Origin: Elstera sp043721315
GTDB taxonomy: Bacteria > Pseudomonadota > Alphaproteobacteria > Elsterales > Elsteraceae
Assembly: GCA_043721315.1 (NCBI GenBank)
Contig: JAYSQZ010000050.1
Location: 1 to 23,224 of the forward strand
Length of the DNA: 23,224 nucleotides
Direction of reading: 5' to 3'
The notes under the pieces are model-generated. The model was not told where the DNA came from. It did no database searches and saw only the letters and a list, made by a program, of their open reading frames with translations. Position 1 is the stretch's first letter; each line of letters begins with the position of its first letter. Position numbers and translations under genes: made by a program. Shown here one piece after another: positions 1-7,792 of this stretch.

Positions 1-64
1 ATGACGCACAATGCTCTCACTTTATTTTAGCCCTCGCCGGGCGGGCGCATCCGCGCCCTTGGCC

Positions 65-85
65 GCCGCCGCAATGGCGGCTTTT
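65..85 (+). terminator. GC-rich hairpin followed by four T
   Basis: A 6-bp perfect stem (GCCGCC at 65-70, GGCGGC at 76-81) with a 5-nt loop is followed by TTTT at 82-85. It could terminate a plus-strand transcript entering from the left. The T run is short, and no plus-strand gene is visible before it, so this is only a candidate. Confidence 0.35.
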
Positions 86-119
86 AGAGCCGCGCCAGAA
101 TTAAGGCGCGCGGCTCTAA
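84..119. repeat. 12-bp perfect inverted repeat downstream of hldE
   Basis: The arms TTAGAGCCGCGC (84-95) and GCGCGGCTCTAA (108-119) are perfectly complementary, with a 12-nt loop. It lies just beyond the hldE stop codon, so it may terminate or stabilise the 3' end of the LPS operon mRNA. Neither strand has a T tract after the stem, so a classical intrinsic terminator is not supported. Confidence 0.5.
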
Positions 120-123
120 GATA

Positions 124-173
124 AGGGCTGCGCCGCGATTTTCTTCTCAGGGCTGCGCCGCAATTTTCTTCAG
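124..173. repeat. 25-bp imperfect tandem duplication at the 3' end of hldE
   Basis: The unit at 124-148 is repeated at 149-173, with 22 of 25 positions identical. The hldE stop codon (complement of 147-149) spans the junction of the two copies. Removing one copy by eye would extend the protein by two residues (Leu-Ser) before a TAG, so the duplication changed the end of the gene without harming the conserved domains. Confidence 0.75.
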
Positions 174-1616
174 GGTGTTGGTCGTGGAAAACCCGGATTC
201 GAGGGTTGCCAGCAGCACTTTGCCGCCGCGTTTCAGCACCAGATCGGACCCCACCACGGTTTCCACTGTATAATCGGCCCCTTTCACCAGCACATCGGGT
301 TCGACGGCGGCGATGAGGTCGCGCGGGGTATCGTCGCCGAACAGCACCACGGCATCGACGGCGGCCATCGAGGCGAGAACAATCGCGCGGGCCATTTCCG
401 ACTGCACTGGGCGGCTGTCGCCCTTGAGGCGTTTTACGGACGCATCGGTATTCAGCCCCACCACCAGCCGGTCGCAGGCGGCTTTCGATTGGGTCAGCAG
501 CGACACATGACCGGGGTGAATAAGATCGAAACAGCCGTTGGTAAACCCCACCCGCAATCCCTGCCGCCGCCACCCGCCGACGAGATCGGCGATTTGCCCG
601 TGGGAGATGATCTTCTGCTCGCCCACGGCTAAATCCGTGCCTTGCAGGGCGGCGGACAGGTCTTCCAAGCGGCACACGGCAGTGCCGATTTTGCCGACAA
701 CGATGCCAGCAGCGGCATTCGCCAGCAAACAGGCTTCGGTTAGGGAGAAGCCCGCCGCAAGCGCCGTTGCCAGCCCTGCGACCACCGTATCGCCCGCGCC
801 GGACACGTCGAATACTTCCCGTGCGGTGGCGGAGACGTGGAAGGGCGCACCTTCCCGCGTGACCAGCGTCATCCCGTCCTGGCTGCGCGTCACCAACACG
901 GCGTCGATGCTGGTCGTTGCCAGAATATGCCGGGCGGCGATAACGATGGCGGCTTCATCGTGGGTGGGAAGCCCGGTCGCCTCCCCCAGTTCAGCGCGGT
1001 TGGGGGTAACGAGGGTTGCGCCATTATAGCGCGTCCAGTCCCGCCCTTTGGGATCGACGATCACCGGCACGCGCTTTTGCTGGGCAAGCGTGAGGAGCGC
1101 GCGGAAGGTTTCGGGGCCAAGCACGCCCTTGCCGTAATCAGACAGGGTGAGCGCGCCGCTTTGGTTCAGCGCTTCCTCCGTCCGCCGCAGCAAATCGGCC
1201 ACCGTGGCCGGGCGGATGGGCGAAATCTCCTCTTGGTCGGCGCGAAGAAGTTGCTGCGATCCTGCAACGAAGCGGGTTTTAACCGTGGTCTGCCGATTGG
1301 TTTCGACGAGCAGATGCGACTCTACCCGCGCTTCCGCCGCCACCAGCGCCGTCACCCCCTGCCCAGCGGCATCGTCCCCCACGACCGAAATGAAACAGCA
1401 TTCCGCCCCTAACGCCAGCAGGTTCCGCAGCACATTCCCCGCCCCGCCCAGCACGGTCGATTCGCGCTGAATCCGCAACACGGGAATCGGGCCTTCAGGG
1501 GAGATACGCTCCACCGTTCCGTAAACGAAACGATCCATCATCACGTCCCCCACGGCGGTCACGCAGGCAGTGCGGAGCAACTCCAGACGGGCGGCGAGAT
1601 CAATGAGATGCGACAT
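147..1616 (-). CDS. hldE: Bifunctional D-glycero-beta-D-manno-heptose-7-phosphate kinase / heptose-1-phosphate adenylyltransferase
   Basis: HldE (RfaE) is a cytosolic enzyme making the ADP-heptose precursor of the LPS inner core. The 489-aa product has the usual full-length two-domain order. An N-terminal PfkB/ribokinase-type kinase (about residues 10-325) shows GGAGN at 57-61 and the GAGDT anion-hole and catalytic-base motif at 273-277. A C-terminal nucleotidyltransferase (about 350-489) shows FTNGCFD at 358-364, HPGH at 367-370 and the KGADYT stretch near 445-450. The ATG start at 1616 is supported by an AGGA ribosome site 7-8 nt upstream. The gene is last in a minus-strand operon, 8 nt after a glycosyltransferase, which fits LPS-core assembly. 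The only oddity is the small duplication at its stop codon. The assignment is very secure. Confidence 0.97.
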   Translation of the reverse strand: MSHLIDLAARLELLRTACVTAVGDVMMDRFVYGTVERISPEGPIPVLRIQRESTVLGGAGNVLRNLLALGAECCFISVVGDDAAGQGVTALVAAEARVESHLLVETNRQTTVKTRFVAGSQQLLRADQEEISPIRPATVADLLRRTEEALNQSGALTLSDYGKGVLGPETFRALLTLAQQKRVPVIVDPKGRDWTRYNGATLVTPNRAELGEATGLPTHDEAAIVIAARHILATTSIDAVLVTRSQDGMTLVTREGAPFHVSATAREVFDVSGAGDTVVAGLATALAAGFSLTEACLLANAAAGIVVGKIGTAVCRLEDLSAALQGTDLAVGEQKIISHGQIADLVGGWRRQGLRVGFTNGCFDLIHPGHVSLLTQSKAACDRLVVGLNTDASVKRLKGDSRPVQSEMARAIVLASMAAVDAVVLFGDDTPRDLIAAVEPDVLVKGADYTVETVVGSDLVLKRGGKVLLATLESGFSTTNTLKKIAAQP

Positions 1617-1624
1617 GGAAATTC

Positions 1625-2833
1625 CTAATGTTTGGCCCGGTCGCGCGCCTCGGTTAGCAGGCGCTCGAACTGATCGGTGATACGGTCGATATCGAAAGCA
1701 TGGGCCGCGTAGGCTTTACCGCGTGCCGCCATCTCTGCCCGCAAAGCCGGATCGGCGCGCAGGCGGCGGGCGGCGGCGATAAGCCCGGCGTCGTCCTCCG
1801 GTGCAGCGACCAGCCCCGCGCCTTCGCGCACAATCAGCTTGGCGGCGAGATTATCTAGCGGAATGGCCCCCAACAAGGGCCTGTCGGCACAGAGGTAGGC
1901 CAGAGTTTTCGATGGTACGGAGTAAACCCCCGCATCAGGCTCCAGCAGTACGACCAAGGCCGCACCGGTGCCAATCGCGTTGGGCACGTCCGAAAACGGC
2001 TGGAACGGCAGCAGGATGAGATTATCCAAGCCGTCGCGCGCTTTAGCCTCGGCCAGCCAATCCGCGCCGATGCCTTCCGTCACGACCAACACGCGCACGT
2101 CGGGATCGTCTTTGAACGCGCGGGCAAGGGCGGTTAAAAGCTGCGGATTATGCTTCAGCCCTAAGGTGCCGGAATACATAAACACGGTTTTACCGACGAG
2201 GCCGTGCGCCTGCGACCACGGGTTATCCTGCGGGCGCGGCGGCAAATCTTCCCGCGCGCCCCAGTTTTCGATCACGGCGATGCGGCCCCGCTCAATGCCC
2301 TCGGCGGTTAGCAGGGGCACGAAATCGTCGGTAATGGCAACGATCCGGTCGGAGGCGCGCCACAGCCGCTTTTCTAAAGCCTTGTACCACGCGCCGATAG
2401 CCGCGCCGAAAACCGGGATTTTCGCGCGCAGGATTTTATCCATCGCCACGCCATACACGTCCTGATGCCAGAACAGAAAGCCGGTTTTATGGCTTTGGGC
2501 AAAGCGCAGCAGTTTTGCCTGCGGGTCGAGCGGCGCGTTACCGCCCAGGATCACATCGGGTTGAAAGGCGGCCACTGCGTCCACCAAAAGCTTGGCGTAG
2601 CGGCGTTCTTGCAAGGCGCGCTGAACGAAGCTGTATTTTTTGAAGGGCGTGCCGAGGCTCAGGGCTTTCAGGTGTAGCCCCGGCGGATCATCGGCGCGCG
2701 GCGCGAGTGGGCCTTTGGGGGCCTGGAACTCGCTAAACGTCAGGTGCAGCACATCATGGCCGCGTTTGGCGAGCGCGCGCGCTAGTTGCACTGGGAAGGC
2801 ATGGCCGGGGTAATCGTGAAAAGCGATTCTCAC
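1625..2833 (-). CDS. Family 4 (GT-B) glycosyltransferase, probably LPS core or surface polysaccharide
   Basis: The 402-aa protein has a GT-B layout. The N-terminal half opens with MRIAFHDYPGHAFP, a typical start for GT4 enzymes that bind the acceptor. The C-terminal half carries YSGTLGLKHNP (220-230) and VPSKTLAYL (306-314), matching the nucleotide-sugar-binding region of WbuB-like enzymes, followed by a helical tail. No signal peptide is seen; it probably acts at the inner face of the cytoplasmic membrane. It starts at GTG 2833, which overlaps the TGA of the upstream glycosyltransferase (GTGA) and has AGGAG 8 nt upstream. This indicates translational coupling within an LPS operon ending in hldE. 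The donor sugar and acceptor cannot be read from the sequence. Confidence 0.88.
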   Translation of the reverse strand: MRIAFHDYPGHAFPVQLARALAKRGHDVLHLTFSEFQAPKGPLAPRADDPPGLHLKALSLGTPFKKYSFVQRALQERRYAKLLVDAVAAFQPDVILGGNAPLDPQAKLLRFAQSHKTGFLFWHQDVYGVAMDKILRAKIPVFGAAIGAWYKALEKRLWRASDRIVAITDDFVPLLTAEGIERGRIAVIENWGAREDLPPRPQDNPWSQAHGLVGKTVFMYSGTLGLKHNPQLLTALARAFKDDPDVRVLVVTEGIGADWLAEAKARDGLDNLILLPFQPFSDVPNAIGTGAALVVLLEPDAGVYSVPSKTLAYLCADRPLLGAIPLDNLAAKLIVREGAGLVAAPEDDAGLIAAARRLRADPALRAEMAARGKAYAAHAFDIDRITDQFERLLTEARDRAKH

Positions 2834-3687
2834 GATTTGCGCTCCTGGGGTCGCCCCTGGCGGGCGAGACGACGCTCATACAGTTTGGCATCGACCAGAA
2901 ACCGGAACCACAGGGTTTGCAGAACATAGTAAATCAACCCCTCCTTCCCATCGAGGAAGCCGAGGCGGATGATATAGCGATAGAGAAATAGCAGCAGCGC
3001 GCGCAAGAATAGCGGCGCTTTATAATAACCACCCCGTAACGCCCGCTTGCGCTGCACAGGGTTGCCGTTAAAATCGGGTTGTACCAAGTCGGTAGTAGCG
3101 CTGGCTTCTTCGATTTCATCGGCTTCAGCATCGGCCCAACGGTTATGCCGGGCGGTCCATTCGGTTAGGCTCATGCGCTGATCGTCGAGCATTGGCTGAT
3201 GGATTTGCGCTGTCTTGCCGTCGCACAGGAAATGCTGATCGTATTTCCGCATTTCACAGCGACCGTGGCCGGTTTTGAACAGGCGCAGGTGCCAAATTGG
3301 ATACAGCCCGCCGTGGCGCAACTCCCGCCCCAGGAACATAGTGAGGCGCGGGATGAAATATCCCACTGTCTCGCCTGCAAATCCTTGCCGTCGCAGCGCC
3401 AAAATGGCATCAACGAGGCAATCGGACAGGCGCTCGTCTGCATCTAAATGCAGTTGCCAAGCGTAGTTGAGGTTCAGGGTTTGAATGGCCCAGTTGCGTT
3501 GCGAGCCGTAGTTTTCGAAGGGATGATGAACCAGATGCGCCCCGGCAGCCTGCACCAGATCGAGCGTTCGATCGGTCGAACCGCTATCGACGACGTGAAC
3601 GTCGTCGGACACGCGCGCGGCGCTGGCCAGCGTGGCGGCAATGCTGGCTTCGGAGTTGAAGGTCAGAATAACGACGGAAAGGGCCAT
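2830..3687 (-). CDS. WaaE/KdtX-like family 2 glycosyltransferase
   Basis: A GT-A fold family 2 glycosyltransferase of 285 aa from the preferred start. It begins SVVILTFNSE and has DSGSTDRT (34-41) and the metal/nucleotide-sugar motif LDADE (81-85). The C-terminal stretch, with FLDGKEGLIYYVLQ followed by aromatic residues, is typical of the WaaE-type inner-core glucosyltransferase branch and probably sits at the membrane. ATG at 3687 is chosen because the protein then starts exactly at the conserved domain; an upstream TTG at 3720 would add 11 residues without obvious homology. It is first in the operon with the GT4 gene and hldE, which supports a role in LPS core synthesis. The exact sugar transferred is unknown. 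Confidence 0.88.
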   Translation of the reverse strand: MALSVVILTFNSEASIAATLASAARVSDDVHVVDSGSTDRTLDLVQAAGAHLVHHPFENYGSQRNWAIQTLNLNYAWQLHLDADERLSDCLVDAILALRRQGFAGETVGYFIPRLTMFLGRELRHGGLYPIWHLRLFKTGHGRCEMRKYDQHFLCDGKTAQIHQPMLDDQRMSLTEWTARHNRWADAEADEIEEASATTDLVQPDFNGNPVQRKRALRGGYYKAPLFLRALLLFLYRYIIRLGFLDGKEGLIYYVLQTLWFRFLVDAKLYERRLARQGRPQERKS

Positions 3688-3895
3688 GATATCCGGTCTG
3701 CTTGCGGAGACGCGCGGCAAGGGAAACGCACCAACGCCAAGCTTTCCTTTACGGGGCTAGGCTGCGGCTTGGCAAGGGCCGCGCAGAGGGGGGCAGAGGA
3801 AACTTTCGGTCCTTGGGCACAGAAACGCAGGTCACGCCCCTGGTCAAGCCCCCCGGCTTCATGCCATTGTACTGCATGATGAGGCGAATATTCTA
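3688..3895. promoter_or_regulatory. Divergent promoter region between LPS operon and phosphatase gene
   Basis: This 208-bp gap separates divergent genes and must hold promoters for both. A weak plus-strand candidate is TTGTAC (3867-3872) and TATTCT (3889-3894), 16 bp apart. It would start transcription almost at the start codon at 3896/3899, implying a leaderless message. No clear operator or terminator is visible. Confidence 0.3.
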
Positions 3896-5107
3896 GTGAT
3901 GACGAACCCGCCGACCTCTCTTGATCTTGGTCATTCCGCATCTCCGACGGAAGCCGATGATGCTTTAGTGCAGCGCGCTAGCTTCGCTGCGGGCCAGGAT
4001 ATTATCCGCGAGGGCGACCCCGGCGACTGCTTCTATTTTATCGAAGAAGGCAGCGTCGAAGTGTTTAAGTCCGGCCCCGACGGCGGCCTGATACTGGGCG
4101 AAGCCGTCGCGGGCGGCCTGTTTGGCGAAATGGCGCTGATCGACAATAAGCCGCGCATGGCGACTGTGCGGGCCAAAGAGCCGACCACCTGCCGCATCTT
4201 CCCTGCCGCGATTCTATCCCAGAGCCTTGAGGGTTCGGACTCGCTGGTGCAGATGTTGCTGAAGCTGTTCGTGAAGAACATCCGGAATGTCGCCAACTTG
4301 CAGATGGAAAATCGGCGACTGTTGTCGGAGTTGACCCAGTTCCGCGACCGCGTGTCGGACGAGTTGGAAGTGGCCCGCCGGATGCAGCTTGATCTGCAAC
4401 CGTCGATCACCGAAATCGCCGAGATTAGCGATGCGCTGAACATTCAAATCAGCGCCTGCCTCGCCCCCTCTACGGAAGTGGGCGGCGATTTGTGGACGGC
4501 GTTCAGTTTGCCGAACGGCAAGCTGGGGATTTTCTTGGGCGATCTCACGGGTCATGGCGTGGTCGCGGCGGTGAATGCCTTCCGGCTGCACGCGCTGCTG
4601 GCCGATTTGCGCGACCATGCCTCCCACCCTGGGCACTTCATGACCCTGCTAAACCGTCGCCTGTCTCGGCTGCTGCCGTTTGGGCAGTTCGCGGCGGCCT
4701 TTTACTGCGTCGTCGATCTTCAGGCCGGGTTGATTCATTACACGGGCGCGGCCTGGGAAGCGGCTTTGGTCTATGACCGCGATACAGGGGTTACGATTCC
4801 CCTGTCGGGCAGGGGTCTGCCGCTCGGCGTGTCCGAGCACGAAGTGTATATCGACACTACAATGCCGCTGCCCAAGCGCGCGCGGGTGCTGATCTATTCC
4901 GATGCGCTATCGGAGTGCTTTTACGCCGATGGCGCGCGCGTGGCCGAAACTGAGTTCAATCGTTGGCGCGATGCCGCGCTGGCAGAAGATGATGATTTGC
5001 CGGAAGGGCTGCTGCGCCGCTTGACCGACAATCACGTTCAGCATATCGACGATGATCTGACCATCGTCGCCGCCACTGTCGAACATAACGCACCGCTCTT
5101 CCAATGA
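3896..5107 (+). CDS. Cyclic-nucleotide-binding / PP2C-type (SpoIIE/RsbU-like) serine phosphatase
   Basis: The 403-aa cytosolic signalling protein has an N-terminal cNMP-binding domain (about 25-130) with the phosphate-binding-cassette signature GEMALIDNKPRMAT (77-90), including Arg87. A helical coiled-coil linker (about 130-170) contains ELEVARRMQLDLQP, the usual lead-in to RsbU/SpoIIE phosphatases. The phosphatase domain (about 190-395) has VGGDLW (195-200), GDLTGHG (215-221) and a C-terminal DDLTIVA; the Asp residues fit Mn/Mg ligands. It likely dephosphorylates a serine-phosphorylated partner such as an anti-sigma antagonist, but no such partner is encoded nearby. Start is GTG 3896 or the adjacent ATG 3899, with GAGG at 3881-3884. 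Its stop overlaps the next start (ATGA), linking it to the copper block. Confidence 0.9.
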   Translation: MMTNPPTSLDLGHSASPTEADDALVQRASFAAGQDIIREGDPGDCFYFIEEGSVEVFKSGPDGGLILGEAVAGGLFGEMALIDNKPRMATVRAKEPTTCRIFPAAILSQSLEGSDSLVQMLLKLFVKNIRNVANLQMENRRLLSELTQFRDRVSDELEVARRMQLDLQPSITEIAEISDALNIQISACLAPSTEVGGDLWTAFSLPNGKLGIFLGDLTGHGVVAAVNAFRLHALLADLRDHASHPGHFMTLLNRRLSRLLPFGQFAAAFYCVVDLQAGLIHYTGAAWEAALVYDRDTGVTIPLSGRGLPLGVSEHEVYIDTTMPLPKRARVLIYSDALSECFYADGARVAETEFNRWRDAALAEDDDLPEGLLRRLTDNHVQHIDDDLTIVAATVEHNAPLFQ

Positions 5108-5502
5108 GCGTCCTCCGGTTTCAACGCCTTAGTGCGTTTCTGCTGATTGCGGCCTTGCTGGGCAACCTGTTCGCCCCGCTTGCGACCGCTTCTGCCGATC
5201 AGCGTGCCCTCGCCGGAGCGCGGGCCGAACTGATTAGGCTATTCGGCAGTGCAATTGCCTTTTGTACGCCGGGCGTGGGGGAGCAGGACGGCGGCACCCC
5301 GCCTGCTCATACCGATACGCGCTGTATCCTGTGTTGTCTCCCGCAACCTTTGCGTCTCGCCGCAACCACAGCGCCGGTACTGCTGCCGTTGCCCCCGCTG
5401 GTGCAGCTTGCCGCCCCGTGGCCCCTCGTGCGCCAGGTAGTGCGGACGCCCAATCCAGCCCCGCCGCCGTACAGGCCGCGCGACCCGCCTTCCTTCGGAT
5501 AG
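5104..5502 (+). CDS. DUF2946-like exported protein, copper-locus associated
   Basis: This 132-aa protein has an N-terminal hydrophobic signal or anchor (about 10-30, ending near TASA). Downstream are a single Cys (IAFC, near 54) and a Cys cluster TRCILCC (72-78) preceded by a His, then a proline-rich tail. That arrangement resembles the DUF2946 family, small periplasmic proteins often found in metal (copper) gene clusters; the Cys/His residues suggest metal binding, but function is unproven. ATG at 5104 overlaps the TGA of the phosphatase gene by 4 nt, so translation is probably coupled. A YcnI-like gene follows after 56 nt. Confidence 0.7.
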   Translation: MSVLRFQRLSAFLLIAALLGNLFAPLATASADQRALAGARAELIRLFGSAIAFCTPGVGEQDGGTPPAHTDTRCILCCLPQPLRLAATTAPVLLPLPPLVQLAAPWPLVRQVVRTPNPAPPPYRPRDPPSFG

Positions 5503-5558
5503 TGACTTTCTGTCGCAGGCTTCGGCCTGCACGTTCCCTATTCTCAAGGATCATTCCG

Positions 5559-6077
5559 ATGAAAAACTCTATTGCCGCCCTTATGGGCGCGGCGGCTCTC
5601 ACGCTTGCCGCCACCTCCGCGTCCGCTCATGCCACGTTGGAGGTCGGCCAAGCCGTCGCGGGAAGTTATTATAAGGCCGTTGTTCGCATCGGTCATGGTT
5701 GTAGCGGCAAGCCCACTCTAAAAGTCCGCGTCAAAGTGCCGGACGGCGTTTCCTCGGTAAAGCCGATGCCAAAAGCGGGCTGGAGCCTCGATATTATCAA
5801 AGGCCCGCTGGCAATACCGCTCGATGATGGTCACGGCGGCAAAATCACCGAAGGCGTGACGGAAGTGGTCTGGACCGGCTCCCTGCTGGATGCCCACTAC
5901 GACGAGTTCGCCTTGCGCGGCAAACTTCCCGATGCGCCGAACACGGTGCTTTGGTGGCCGATCGTGCAAGAATGCGACGGCGCGGCCCACCGCTGGATCG
6001 AAATTCCCGCAGCGGGGCAAGACCCCCATAGCCTGAAGGAACCCGCCCCCGGCCTGAAGCTCACGCCGAAGCCGTAA
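5559..6077 (+). CDS. YcnI-like (DUF1775) periplasmic copper-binding protein
   Basis: The 172-aa product has a signal peptide (1-23) ending ASA, so the mature protein would begin with His24 in HATLE. YcnI-type proteins bind Cu(II) through the mature N-terminal His, with a nearby conserved Glu (here Glu28) and a Trp. Family landmarks GHGCSG (45-50), VKPMPKAGW (67-75) and LWWPIVQEC (131-139) are present. The C-terminal membrane helix of some Gram-positive YcnI proteins is absent, so it should be soluble in the periplasm. ATG 5559 is chosen because AAGGA lies 8 nt upstream and the signal peptide starts there; the longer open frame upstream is not coding. It sits between the DUF2946 and CopC-CopD genes, consistent with copper delivery or uptake. 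Confidence 0.9.
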   Translation: MKNSIAALMGAAALTLAATSASAHATLEVGQAVAGSYYKAVVRIGHGCSGKPTLKVRVKVPDGVSSVKPMPKAGWSLDIIKGPLAIPLDDGHGGKITEGVTEVVWTGSLLDAHYDEFALRGKLPDAPNTVLWWPIVQECDGAAHRWIEIPAAGQDPHSLKEPAPGLKLTPKP

Positions 6078-6093
6078 ATCGGTGCCTTGATCT

Positions 6094-6143
6094 GTTAGGG
6101 GCTTTTGCCCCTAACAACCCCAGCCAAGGGGCTTGCCCCTTGG
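6094..6143. repeat. Twin perfect palindromes (dispersed-repeat-like) between ycnI-like and copCD genes
   Basis: Two perfect 9-bp hairpins stand side by side. GTTAGGGGC (6094-6102) pairs with GCCCCTAAC (6107-6115) across TTTT, and CCAAGGGGC (6124-6132) pairs with GCCCCTTGG (6135-6143) across TT. Both share the AGGGGCTT..GCCCCT core, so they look like two units of one repeat family; similar GGGGCTT/GCCCC palindromes are common intergenic repeats in alphaproteobacteria (recalled, not searched). They lie inside a probable operon, just before the CopC start at 6185, and could attenuate transcription or protect mRNA ends. Confidence 0.8.
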
Positions 6144-6184
6144 CGATCCCATTTGTTGAAGACCTCTCTGTGGGAATTTCCCTG

Positions 6185-7762
6185 ATGATCCGCCTCCTGC
6201 TGGCCGTCCTTCTGCTGCTCGCCCCACTCCCGGCCTCTGCTCACGCTGGGCTTGTGAGCACCGATCCCGAAGATGGGGCGACGCTGGAGACGGCCCCCGC
6301 CACCGTCACCTTGCGCTTCAACGAGCCGGTGACGCCGATTTCAGTGCGTTTGCTCGATGGGGCGGGGCGCGCGCTGCCGCTCCCCGGTCTGGCAACGGTC
6401 GAGAATAACGAGGTGCGGGTGGCGCTGCCGGGAAGCCTCGACCGAGGGCATTATACGCTGAGTTACCGGGTGACTTCGGCGGACGCACATCCCGTAGCCG
6501 GGGCGATTCTGTTCGGGATTGGCGTTGCGGTCGAAGCGCGGGGTACGGGGCCTGCGATGGATGGGTCGGGGGATACCTCTGGCGATTTGATCCAGGCCAG
6601 TATGATTTTGCGCGCCCTCGCCAATGGCGCGACGCTGCTGCTGGCGGGCGGAGCGCTCGCGGCGCTGATTTTGGGCGCCGCCGGGCGTTGGCGGGTGCCG
6701 CTGGCGGTGCTCGCGCTCCTCGGTCACGGGTTCGGGGTGTGGGTGCAGGGAGGCGTGTTGTTGGGGGATGGTTGGGCGGGGCTAGGGCAGGCGCGCGCCT
6801 GGAGCCTCGGGCTAGAGTCCACGCGCGGGCCGAGCTTTCTGCTTCTACTGGTCGGGGTCAGCTTGCTGACGTTACCGCGTGCGCCGCGTTGGGTGAGTTT
6901 AGCCAGCGTGGCTGCTGTCTTCGGCTCCTATTTGCTCACGGGTCACGCCGCCAGCGCGCCGCCGGAATGGCTCGCGAAACCTGTGCTGCTGGTTCACGTC
7001 ACAATCGCGGGCTTCTGGATCGGTGCGCTGCCGCTGCTGGCGCACGCCTTAGATAAGCCCGGCGCTACGGTGCTCTTGGCGCGGTTCTCCCGCTATGCCC
7101 TGCTGTTTGTGCCGCTGCTGCTGGCGGCGGGGGTGGGGCTTAGTCTGCTGCAAGGGATAACGCCGTTTGGCCTAATCCTGCACCCCTATGGTCAACTGCT
7201 GCTGGTGAAGCTGCTGTTCGTCCTGGGCCTGTTGGCGCTGGCGGCGCTGAACCTGCTTATGTTAACCCCGCGCTTTACCCGCCACGGCTCCCCGATGCCC
7301 CTGCGCAGCACGATTTTTGCCGAGGGGGTGATGATTGCGGGGCTATTGCTCGTTACCGGAGTTTTGTCGCAAACACCGCCGCCGCGCGCCGAGGACCATT
7401 CCGCTCACGCCAGCGGCACGGCGTCGAAGGTGGGGGCGACGGCGGGGTACAGCAGCCTTACCCCCTTCGGGAACCGATTGGCGTTGATTACGCTCACCCC
7501 GGCCAAAAGCGGCCCGAACGAGCTGCGCGTGTTAGTGACGGATTTGGACGGCACGCCGCGCCCGCCGTTGGAAGCGGTGGCGTTGGTCAGCCTGCCGGAC
7601 GCTGGCATTGAAACCCTGCGCCGCCCGCTTGCGCGCGACGACGATGGGTTTCGTCTAGCCCCGCTCTTGCTGCCGACGCCGGGGACGTGGCGGATTGATC
7701 TTGACCTGTTGATCTCCGACTTCGAGCGAAAAACCCTCACGATCTCGGTTTCTGTGCCGTAG
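6185..7762 (+). CDS. CopC-CopD fusion with C-terminal YtkA/FixH-like domain
   Basis: This 525-aa protein joins a periplasmic copper-binding domain to a membrane copper transporter. A signal peptide (1-19) ends ASA, leaving mature His20. The CopC domain (20-115) has the paired ligands Asp100 and His102 in SADAHP. The CopD part (about 135-395) contains roughly eight hydrophobic helices, with TGHA (252-255) and VHVTIAGFWIG (270-280). A third beta-rich segment (about 420-525) resembles the YtkA/FixH-like domains often following CopD. The role is probably copper import or supply to cuproenzymes. ATG 6185 is chosen because the signal peptide begins there and GGGAA precedes it; an in-frame start at 6140 lies within the palindrome region. 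Confidence 0.9.
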   Translation: MIRLLLAVLLLLAPLPASAHAGLVSTDPEDGATLETAPATVTLRFNEPVTPISVRLLDGAGRALPLPGLATVENNEVRVALPGSLDRGHYTLSYRVTSADAHPVAGAILFGIGVAVEARGTGPAMDGSGDTSGDLIQASMILRALANGATLLLAGGALAALILGAAGRWRVPLAVLALLGHGFGVWVQGGVLLGDGWAGLGQARAWSLGLESTRGPSFLLLLVGVSLLTLPRAPRWVSLASVAAVFGSYLLTGHAASAPPEWLAKPVLLVHVTIAGFWIGALPLLAHALDKPGATVLLARFSRYALLFVPLLLAAGVGLSLLQGITPFGLILHPYGQLLLVKLLFVLGLLALAALNLLMLTPRFTRHGSPMPLRSTIFAEGVMIAGLLLVTGVLSQTPPPRAEDHSAHASGTASKVGATAGYSSLTPFGNRLALITLTPAKSGPNELRVLVTDLDGTPRPPLEAVALVSLPDAGIETLRRPLARDDDGFRLAPLLLPTPGTWRIDLDLLISDFERKTLTISVSVP

Positions 7763-7792
7763 GAGATTGGGGTCGTAGGGCGCGGGAGCAGG

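Noticed and set aside
1..20. Possible GTG start of a further minus-strand gene running off the left edge (GTG at complement of 18-20)
   Set aside because: Only about six codons are visible, too few to support a gene call.
22..675. A 217-codon minus-strand frame at the 3' end of hldE
   Set aside because: It overlaps the well-conserved HldE nucleotidyltransferase domain in another frame and reads as an Arg-rich shadow.
5262..5558. N-terminal extension of the YcnI-like gene in the same frame
   Set aside because: The extension overlaps the DUF2946 gene and lacks homology; the signal peptide and ribosome-binding site point to ATG 5559.
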